Assembly (NCBI GenBank): GCA_023390155.1
Contig: JAEWDJ010000007.1
Location: 1 to 13,066 of the forward strand
DNA length: 13,066 bases
Reading direction: 5' to 3'
DNA from: Actinomycetes bacterium
GTDB taxonomy: Bacteria > Actinomycetota > Actinomycetes > Actinomycetales > Microbacteriaceae
Shown: positions 7,135 through 13,066 of the stretch, one piece after another
Layout of the letters: each line of letters starts with the position of its first letter
Numbering within the stretch: position 1 is the stretch's first letter
Position numbers and translations under genes: made by a program
The notes under the pieces: model-generated
The model's database searches: none
Seen by the model: the letters and a program-made list of their open reading frames with translations, nothing else
Told to the model about the DNA's origin: nothing

Positions 7135-7170
7135 CCGCGGGCGGGCCGGTGGTCGCCCGCCCGCCCGCGG
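7135..7170 (-). other. GC-rich inverted repeat (12-bp stem) between the binding-protein and ThuA genes
   Basis: CCGCGGGCGGGC (7135-7146) and its perfect reverse complement GCCCGCCCGCGG (7159-7170) flank a 12-base loop. In the minus-strand transcript the hairpin begins 28 bases after the binding-protein stop. No U-tract follows, so a classical terminator is unlikely. Hairpins in this position often protect the upstream message or cause partial termination, so that the solute-binding protein is made in excess of the downstream genes. Confidence 0.7.
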
Positions 7171-7198
7171 AGTGTGGTCGCCTGGTCCCCTGAGCTGG

Positions 7199-8857
7199 TC
7201 AGGAGACCGGCTTCAGCTTCAGCGCCACCACCGGGTTGGGGTAGGGCGCGAAGTAGGGGTTGTCCTCGCTGGGCCAGCCGGTGACCTTCGCGCTGCTCCA
7301 GTCGCCGTAGTTGCCCCAGTAGAACATCACGATCATCGGCAGCTGGTCGATCCAGATGCCCTGCAGCTTCTCGAGGATCGCGGCGCGCTCCTCGTCGGTG
7401 GTCGCGAGCGGGTACTGGGCGAACAGCTCCTTCGCGACCGGGTCGTTGAAGCGCTCGATGTTCTCGAACGTGGGCGTCGCCTGCCCGAGCGGGTAGTACT
7501 TGTTCGGGTTCATCATCGAGTCGTAGATGTTGAACGCGCGCGGGGCGGGTCCGACCGGGTAGCCGATCGTGGACTGGAAGGTGCCGTCGGCGGTGATCTT
7601 GTTGATGTCGTTCACCGAGGTGGTGTCGATGTCGAGCTTGATCCCGATGTCCTTCAGCTGCGAGACGAGCACCTGGGCGCGCGCCGCGATGTCGGTGTAG
7701 GAGGCGGGGAAGCTGACCGAGAACTCGACCTTCTTGCCGTCCTTCTCGTAGTAGCGGTCCGACCCCTTGGTGTAGCCGGCGTCGGTCAGCTGCTTCTCGG
7801 CGGCGGGCTTGTCCTGCTTGAAGACCAGGTCCTTGTACTTCGGGGCGACCTCGCTCTCGAAGGCCGGCATCGGCAGCCCGGTCTGGCTCGTCGCGGGCGG
7901 CGAGTCGGTCGCGGCGCCGACCTGGGCGCGGTCGACGCCGAGGCTGATCGCGCGTCGCACGGCGATGTCGCTGAGCGGCCACTTCTCGAGGTTCGGGATC
8001 AGGCCGTCCGAACCGACGACCGGGGCCCAGTAGTGGTTGTCCTTGCTCTTGGAGAGGTAGGTCTTCTCGGCGTCGGCGATGTAGGTGCCCGACCAGTCGG
8101 CCTGCCCCTGCACCAGCGCGTTGGTCTGGCCCTGGTTGTCCTTGTAGGGGATGAACCGGATGCCGCCGATCTTGGCCGGCTCCTGCCAGTAGTCCTTGTT
8201 CGTCTTGAGCACGAAGCTCTGCGGCGAGAAGGTGTCGAGCACGAAGGGGCCGGTGCCCACCGGATCCTTGTCCACGTAGGTGGTCGGGTCGCCGACCTTG
8301 GACCAGATGTGCTTGGACACGATCGCGGCCGAGACGAGCGAGGTGAACTTGGTCTCCGACGGAGCCGTGAAGGTCATCACGACCGTCTCCGGGTCGGGGG
8401 CGGTGATGCTGTCGAAGTCGACGCCGCCGACGTTGAGGGCGGGGTACTTCTTCAGCATCTCGTACGTGAACACGACGTCGTCGGCGGAGAACTTCTGGCC
8501 GTCGGTCCATTTGACGCCCGATTGCAGGTGCAGCGTCAGGGTCTTGTTCTCGTCCGACCACTCCCACGACTTGGCGAGCCACGGGATGTCCTTGCCGATG
8601 TCGACGTTGTTGATCTGCACGAGCGGCTCGTAGATGAAGCCGCCGGCGCCCTGGTTGGTGTAGGTCGCGCCCTGCGCCGTGTTCGGCAGGTAGGGGTTGA
8701 ACGACTGGGTGAGGCTGTCGGACTGGCTCGCGACGTTGAGGATCAGTCCTTCGCCCGAGCTCGACCCGTTCGACGAGCAGGCGGCGAGCGGAACGACGAG
8801 CGAGGCGGCCAGCGTCGCGCCGATGAGGGCGCGGCGCACGGACCTTCTGCGATTCAT
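7199..8857 (-). CDS. Solute-binding lipoprotein, SBP family 5 (Dpp/Opp type)
   Basis: This is 552 residues. The N-terminus has a basic start, a hydrophobic stretch (10-23) and a lipobox LAAC (24-27), so Cys27 should be lipidated and anchor the protein outside the membrane. The family-5 hallmark GVKWTDGQKFSADDVVFTYE comes near residue 113, followed later by DPVGTGPF. The C-terminus has a GWPSEDNPYF motif from residue 527. From memory, similar Trp-rich GWP..NPY ends occur in family-5 proteins that bind oligosaccharides, for example in Thermotoga; with the sugar-enzyme neighbours this favours a carbohydrate or glycoside ligand over peptide, but that is inference. ATG 8857 overlaps the ATPase stop by 4 bp and has AAGGGAG 7 bases upstream. 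It lies downstream of its transporter genes, the reverse of the more common order. Confidence 0.95.
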   Translation of the reverse strand: MNRRRSVRRALIGATLAASLVVPLAACSSNGSSSGEGLILNVASQSDSLTQSFNPYLPNTAQGATYTNQGAGGFIYEPLVQINNVDIGKDIPWLAKSWEWSDENKTLTLHLQSGVKWTDGQKFSADDVVFTYEMLKKYPALNVGGVDFDSITAPDPETVVMTFTAPSETKFTSLVSAAIVSKHIWSKVGDPTTYVDKDPVGTGPFVLDTFSPQSFVLKTNKDYWQEPAKIGGIRFIPYKDNQGQTNALVQGQADWSGTYIADAEKTYLSKSKDNHYWAPVVGSDGLIPNLEKWPLSDIAVRRAISLGVDRAQVGAATDSPPATSQTGLPMPAFESEVAPKYKDLVFKQDKPAAEKQLTDAGYTKGSDRYYEKDGKKVEFSVSFPASYTDIAARAQVLVSQLKDIGIKLDIDTTSVNDINKITADGTFQSTIGYPVGPAPRAFNIYDSMMNPNKYYPLGQATPTFENIERFNDPVAKELFAQYPLATTDEERAAILEKLQGIWIDQLPMIVMFYWGNYGDWSSAKVTGWPSEDNPYFAPYPNPVVALKLKPVS

Positions 8858-10023
8858 TGCTGGTCTCCCTTGGTTTCGGTTGTAGCTGGAGCGTCTGCGG
8901 GGGCCGTGAGGGGCCCGGTGGTGCGGCGGCGGCCGGCGGGGCGCACGGGGCCCAGGCCGTAGGCCGCCGTGTTCTCGGCGCGCCGGCCGGTGGCCTCGGC
9001 GTCGTCGGCGTAGAGCCAGCACTTCGCCCACTGGCCGTCGTCGAGGTCGTAGACGGGCGGGGCCTCGGTGCGGCAGCGGTCCATCGCGAACGGGCACCGC
9101 GGGTGGAAGCGGCAGCCGGCCGGCGGGTCGATCAGGCTCGGCGGCTGCCCGATGTCGCGGGGGCGCTCGTCGTCGGGTCGCGACGGGTCGGGCGCGGAGG
9201 CGATGAGCAGCTGCGTGTAGGGGTGGGCGGCCTTCTGCGTGACGGTCTCGCTCGGGCCCGCCTCCACGAGCTGCCCGGCGTACATCACGCTGGTGTCCTC
9301 GGCGAAGTAGCGGGCCGAGGCGATGTCGTGCGTCACGTAGAGCAGGGCGACGCCGCGCTCCTCCACCAGCCGGCGCAGGAGGTTGAGCACCCCGAGGCGG
9401 ATGGAGACGTCGAGGCTCGACACCGGCTCGTCGGCGAGGAACACGTTCGGGTTCGCGGCGAGCGCCCGCGCGATCGAGATGCGCTGCAGCTGGCCGCCGG
9501 AGAGCTCGTGCGGGTACTTCTCGGTGAACTGCCGTGCGGGGCGGAGGCTCACCTGCGCGAGCAGGTCGTCGATGATCCGCGTCTGCTCCTTCGCCGACGC
9601 CGAGGGGTGGTGGATGCGGACCGCCCGGGTGAGGGTGCGGGCGATGGTCGCGACGGGGTTGAAGGAGCCGAACGGGTCCTGGAGGATCAGCTGCACTCGG
9701 CTGACGTGCTCGCGCAGCGACCGGCCGCCCTTCACGCGCACGGGCGTGCCGCGGTACCGGATCTCGCCGCTCGTCACGGGGTGCAGCTGGGCGAGCAGCC
9801 GCGCGAAGGTCGACTTGCCCGAGCCCGACTCCCCGACGAGCGCCATGATGCGACCGGCGTGCAGGGCGAGCGAGACGTCGTCGGCGGCGTGCACCACGCG
9901 CTTGGGGCCGCGCTTGAACAGCTGGCCGCGGGCGGTGAAGTGCTTGGTGACGTGCAGCGCCTCCAGCACCGGGGCGTCGGCGCGCTCCGCGGCGGACGCG
10001 GGCGTGGTCTCGATCGTGGTCAT
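8854..10023 (-). CDS. Dpp/Opp-family ABC transporter ATP-binding protein, F-type (cluster 2), with Cys cluster
   Basis: This is an ATPase subunit of 389 residues. Motifs are Walker A GESGSGKST (64-72), Q-loop Q115, signature LSGGQLQR (174-181), Walker B VFLADEP (194-200) and H-loop H232. After HPYTQLL comes the oligopeptide-transporter C-terminal domain with four cysteines, C304, C310 and C317 (GCRFHPRCPFAMDRC) and C335 (GQWAKCW). In mycobacterial Dpp/Opp importers such cysteines hold a 4Fe-4S cluster, so a metal site is likely here. A further tail of about 50 residues, rich in Ala, Thr, Pro and Arg, follows and is unusual in length. ATG 10023 overlaps the fusion gene's stop by 4 bp, with GGAGGA 6 bases upstream. 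It pairs with the ATPase half of the fusion protein. Confidence 0.94.
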   Translation of the reverse strand: MTTIETTPASAAERADAPVLEALHVTKHFTARGQLFKRGPKRVVHAADDVSLALHAGRIMALVGESGSGKSTFARLLAQLHPVTSGEIRYRGTPVRVKGGRSLREHVSRVQLILQDPFGSFNPVATIARTLTRAVRIHHPSASAKEQTRIIDDLLAQVSLRPARQFTEKYPHELSGGQLQRISIARALAANPNVFLADEPVSSLDVSIRLGVLNLLRRLVEERGVALLYVTHDIASARYFAEDTSVMYAGQLVEAGPSETVTQKAAHPYTQLLIASAPDPSRPDDERPRDIGQPPSLIDPPAGCRFHPRCPFAMDRCRTEAPPVYDLDDGQWAKCWLYADDAEATGRRAENTAAYGLGPVRPAGRRRTTGPLTAPADAPATTETKGDQQ

Positions 10024-12092
10024 CGGGCGTCCTCCATCAGGGCGTCGTCGGCCGCTGAGGCCGGGCGGTCGGGGGCGCTCCCGTCCCCCTCGTAGAGCAG
10101 GCAGGCCGCCTCGGCCTGTCGCCACTCGGCGGGACCGGAGAGCTTCAGCAGCTCGGGCACGACCTCGTGGCAGCGGTCGAAGGCGAGCGGGCAGCGGTCG
10201 GCGAACGCGCACCCGGCCGGGAGGCGCCGCAGGTCGGGCGGCGATCCGGGGATGCCCGCGAGCTCGCGCTTCGGCCCGGACAGGGTGGGGAAGGAGGCGA
10301 GGAGGCCCTGGCTGTACGGGTGCCGCGGGTTGCGGTAGAACTCGGACGCCTCGGCGAGCTCGACGACCCGGCCCGCGTACATCACCGCGATGGTGTCCGA
10401 GAGCTCGATGAGCAGGGAGAGGTCGTGGGTGATGAAGACGACCGCGAAGCCGAGGCGGTCCTTCAGCTCGATGATCTTCTCGATGATCTGGCGCTGGATC
10501 ACCACATCCAGGGCCGTCGTCGGCTCGTCCATCACGATGATCTCGGGGTCGAGCGCCAGGCCGACCGCGATCATCGCGCGCTGGCGCATCCCGCCGGAGA
10601 GCTCGTGCGGGTACGCGTTGACACGGTCCGTCTGGATGCCGACCAGGCCGAGCAGTTCGATCACGCGGGCCGCGCGATCGGGCGCCGACATCCCCGGCCG
10701 GTGGGCGCGCAGCACGTCGTCGAGCTGCGCGCCGACGGTGAGCACCGGGTTCAGCGCGTGCATCGCCGACTGGAAGACGATCGACAGCTCCTCCCAGCGG
10801 AAGTCGCGCAGGTCAGCGTCGCTCATCCGCAGGATGTCGGTCTGCGAGCCGTCGGGGTTCGTGTAGAGCATCCGGCCGCTCGTGATCTGCGCCGGCGGCT
10901 TGTGCAGCCGGGTGATCGCGTAGGCGAGCGTGGACTTGCCCGAGCCGGACTCGCCGGCGATGCCGAGCACCTCCCCGCGCCGCAGCGTCAGCGACACGTC
11001 GTTGACCGCCGGGGTGACGGAGTGCTCGCCGACGTAGTCCACGTGCAGGTTCTCGACCGACAGGATGACGTCGCTCGTCGCCGGGTCGAACGGCCGGTGC
11101 GGCGGTCGCTCGCCGCGCACGCGGGCTCCGCGGCGGACGGTCTTCGTCCGCTGCGCCCGGGCCTGCGCCTTCTGCGCCTTCCTGGTGCCGATGCCCGCCT
11201 GCCGCAGCCGCGGGTTGATGAACTCGTCGATGCCGAAGTTGACCAGGGACAGGCCCGTCCCGAGCAGCGCGATCGCGAGGCCGGCCGGCACGAACCACCA
11301 CCAGGCGCCGGTGAGCATCGCGCTCGACACCTGCGCCCAGTAGAGGATCGTGCCCCACGACCACTCCGTCACATTGGTCAGGCCGAGGAACGCGAGGCTC
11401 GCCTGCGTCAGGATGGCGCCCGTGACCGTCCCGAGGAAGCTCGCCGCGATCACGGCGATCTGGTTCGGGAAGATGTCGCGGAAGATGATGCTCGACGTGC
11501 GCTCGCCGGTCGCCCGGGCGGCCTCCACGAAGTCGCGCTTGCGGAGCGAGAGCGTCTGGGCGCGCAGCACCCGCGCTCCCCACGCCCAGCCCGTGATCGA
11601 GATGACGAGGATGATGCCGAGCGATCCCGACTTCGGGAGGTACGACGCCAGGATGACCGTCAGCGGCAGCGCCGGGATGACGAGGAAGACGTTCGCGAGC
11701 AGGGAGAGCAGCTCGTCCGAGAGGCCGCCGAGATACCCGGCGGCGAGGCCCACGAGCACCGACAGCAGGGTCGCGATGATCGCGGCGCCCACGCCGACGA
11801 GCAGCGAGATCTGGGTGCCGTAGAGCATCTGCGAGAAGACGTCCTGCCCGGTCTGCGTCGTGCCCATCCAGTGCTCCGGGCTGGGCGGCTGCAGCGTCTG
11901 CTTGCTGACGGCCGAGGGGTCGTACGGCGCGATCCAGGGCCCGATGACGGCGAGCACGCAGAACACGGCGACGATCACGATGCCGGTGAGGGTCCACGGT
12001 CGGCGGAAGGCGCGCATCCAGGCGAAGCGCGAGGTGGGGGTGTCGGTCTCGCCGGACTCGGCCTCGGCGACGGTGGCGGTGGTGATGGCCAT
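10020..12092 (-). CDS. Fused Dpp/Opp permease (C-type) and ATP-binding protein (D-type), cluster 2
   Basis: This single 690-residue protein joins two subunits normally made separately. Residues 1-298 are a C-type permease: first span near 34-55, HWMGTTQTGQDVF (74-86), coupling loop EAARATGERTSSIIFRDIFPN (190-210, from E190), and the final INPRLR (292-297). A basic, disordered-looking linker (about 299-340) leads to an ATPase with Walker A GESGSGKST (380-388), Q441, LSGGMRQR (498-505), IIVMDEP (518-524) and H556. The C-terminal domain keeps four cysteines, C628, C634, C641 and C664. The reading frame is continuous and both halves are complete. The linker faces the cytoplasm, as the topology requires. 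Permease-ATPase fusions of this kind are known in actinobacteria. ATG 12092 lies 10 bp after the upstream permease, with only a weak purine-rich site. Confidence 0.94.
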   Translation of the reverse strand: MAITTATVAEAESGETDTPTSRFAWMRAFRRPWTLTGIVIVAVFCVLAVIGPWIAPYDPSAVSKQTLQPPSPEHWMGTTQTGQDVFSQMLYGTQISLLVGVGAAIIATLLSVLVGLAAGYLGGLSDELLSLLANVFLVIPALPLTVILASYLPKSGSLGIILVISITGWAWGARVLRAQTLSLRKRDFVEAARATGERTSSIIFRDIFPNQIAVIAASFLGTVTGAILTQASLAFLGLTNVTEWSWGTILYWAQVSSAMLTGAWWWFVPAGLAIALLGTGLSLVNFGIDEFINPRLRQAGIGTRKAQKAQARAQRTKTVRRGARVRGERPPHRPFDPATSDVILSVENLHVDYVGEHSVTPAVNDVSLTLRRGEVLGIAGESGSGKSTLAYAITRLHKPPAQITSGRMLYTNPDGSQTDILRMSDADLRDFRWEELSIVFQSAMHALNPVLTVGAQLDDVLRAHRPGMSAPDRAARVIELLGLVGIQTDRVNAYPHELSGGMRQRAMIAVGLALDPEIIVMDEPTTALDVVIQRQIIEKIIELKDRLGFAVVFITHDLSLLIELSDTIAVMYAGRVVELAEASEFYRNPRHPYSQGLLASFPTLSGPKRELAGIPGSPPDLRRLPAGCAFADRCPLAFDRCHEVVPELLKLSGPAEWRQAEAACLLYEGDGSAPDRPASAADDALMEDAR

Positions 12093-12102
12093 GGTTTCGC
12101 TC

Positions 12103-13066
12103 TCAGCTCTCTCGGGTGCGGGGGTCGAGGAAGACGTACAGGAGGTCGGCGAGCATGTTCGCGATCAGCACGGTGATGGTGATGACCAGGAAGATGCCCT
12201 GCATCAGCGGGTAGTCCTGCGCCTGCGCCGCCTTGAACAGCACGGTCCCGATCCCCGGGTAGTTGAAGACCACCTCGGTCACGATCGAGCCGCCGACCAC
12301 GAACCCGAGCGACATCGCGAAGCTCGAGAACGAGGGCAGGATGGCGTTGCGCGCGGCGTAGGTCACCATCACCCGGCGCTTGGAGAGGCCCTTCGCCTCG
12401 GCGAGGCGCACGTAGTCCTCGCTGAGGGTGGTGACCATCATGTTGCGCATCCCGATCAGCCAGCCGCCGATGGAGGCCACGACGATCGTGAGCGCCGGGA
12501 GGATCGCGTAGTAGGTGGCGCTCCCGATGAAGCCGAGGTTCCAGCCGATCGTCTCGGTCACCGAGTAGCCGCCCGACAGCGGGAACCAGCGCAGGATGAT
12601 CGAGAAGATGAGGACCACGCAGATCGCGAACCAGAAGTAGGGGATGCTCGACAGCAGCGTCGTCACCGGGATGAGCCCGTCGAGCCAGCTGCCGCGCCGC
12701 CAGCCGACGATCATCCCGAGCCCGGTGCCGATCACGAAGCCGAGCACGGTGCACACCGTGATGAGCACGAGCGTCCAGCCGATGCTGCTGGCCAGCACCT
12801 CCGACACGGGCGTCGGGTAGTAGGCGTAGGAGATGCCGAGGTCGCCGGTGAAGAGGTTCTTCCAGTAGTCGAGGTACTGCTGCCACAGGCTGGCGTCGCT
12901 CTGCCCGAACAGCACGCGCAGCGCCTCGATGGCCTGCGGCGACAGCTTGCCGTGGAACTTGGCGATCAGGGCGTCGGCCGGGCTGCCGGGCATGATGCGC
13001 GGGAGCAGGAAGTTCAGGCTGATCGCCGCCCAGGCGGTGATCAGGTAGAAGACGGCTCGTCTCAGG
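12103..13066 (-). CDS. Dpp/Opp-family ABC transporter permease, B-type (cluster 2), 5' end cut by window
   Basis: The frame stays open from its stop at 12103 to the right edge, giving 320 visible residues. The internal ATG at 12993 is not the start: 24 further codons upstream continue the first membrane span (RRAVFYLITAW, then LNFLLPRI), matching the N-terminus of the cluster 1 B permease. By that alignment only about four residues are missing, so the true start is just beyond the edge. Six spans are expected. The coupling loop is EDYVRLAEAKGL, and the C-terminus has YPLMQ and FLDPRTR. Its partner in the membrane is the permease half of the fusion gene, 10 bp downstream. It is probably the first or an early gene of the eight-gene unit, with the operon promoter just outside the window. 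Confidence 0.93.
   Translation of the reverse strand, partial: LRRAVFYLITAWAAISLNFLLPRIMPGSPADALIAKFHGKLSPQAIEALRVLFGQSDASLWQQYLDYWKNLFTGDLGISYAYYPTPVSEVLASSIGWTLVLITVCTVLGFVIGTGLGMIVGWRRGSWLDGLIPVTTLLSSIPYFWFAICVVLIFSIILRWFPLSGGYSVTETIGWNLGFIGSATYYAILPALTIVVASIGGWLIGMRNMMVTTLSEDYVRLAEAKGLSKRRVMVTYAARNAILPSFSSFAMSLGFVVGGSIVTEVVFNYPGIGTVLFKAAQAQDYPLMQGIFLVITITVLIANMLADLLYVFLDPRTRES

Noticed and set aside
7113..8582. Upstream extension of the ThuA-like reading frame across the binding-protein gene
   Set aside because: The extension overlaps the lipoprotein gene in another phase and has no recognisable family sequence. The ThuA domain begins at ATG 7112.
7091..8962. Long plus-strand open frame opposite the binding-protein gene, and a similar one at 10167-12176 opposite the fusion gene
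   Set aside because: Both are mirrors of strongly GC-biased codons in the real minus-strand genes. Their translations are Arg/Gly/Asp/Val-rich and show no domain, while the minus-strand proteins have clear motifs.
12103..12993. ATG 12993 as the start of the cluster 2 B permease
   Set aside because: The frame continues to the window edge with codons matching the first membrane span of the paralogous permease, so the start lies outside the window.
49..13066. Defence system, phage, CRISPR or mobile element content
   Set aside because: All genes are assigned to transport, sugar-type enzymes or a regulator. No repeats of array type, integrase, transposase or inverted terminal repeats were seen.

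Overview
The window is very GC-rich and almost fully coding. Genes overlap by 4 bp (ATGA or GTGA) or sit within about 90 bp, GTG starts occur and Shine-Dalgarno sites are strong. This suggests a high-GC Actinomycetota, probably Micrococcales/Microbacteriaceae; the lineage is inferred from composition and protein style, since no marker gene is present. The left edge is a run of 28 C residues, most likely a contig end or sequencing artefact. The right edge cuts a permease gene only a few codons after its start.

Layout. (1) Bases 49-3829, + strand: four genes of a peptide/nickel/opine-family (Dpp/Opp) ABC importer, in the order permease B, permease C, ATPase D, ATPase F. No substrate-binding protein for this set is visible. 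(2) Bases 3830-3874: a short convergent gap with a 19-bp tandem duplication that overlaps the end of the next gene. (3) Bases 3875-13066, - strand: one continuous eight-gene unit. In transcription order it holds a second Dpp/Opp permease B (5' end off the window), a fused permease C-ATPase D, ATPase F, a lipoprotein solute-binding protein, a ThuA-like protein, a TIM-barrel sugar isomerase/epimerase-like protein, an extended-SDR NAD-dependent epimerase/dehydratase-like protein, and a GntR/HutC regulator.

How the genes may work together. The minus-strand unit looks like a self-contained import-and-catabolism operon. The lipoprotein would capture a ligand, the B/C-D/F complex would import it, the ThuA-like, TIM-barrel and SDR proteins would modify it, and the GntR/UTRA protein would sense a related metabolite. 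The soluble enzymes are of sugar-metabolism type, so the importer more likely carries an oligosaccharide or glycoside than a peptide; this is inference. The plus-strand transporter is a paralogue placed tail-to-tail with the operon. It differs in two visible ways: its C and D subunits are separate, and both its ATPases lack the C-terminal cysteine cluster that the minus-strand ATPases keep.

No tRNA, rRNA, CRISPR array, insertion sequence or phage gene was seen. No stretch over 300 bases lacks a gene. The main promoters of both units appear to lie outside the window.
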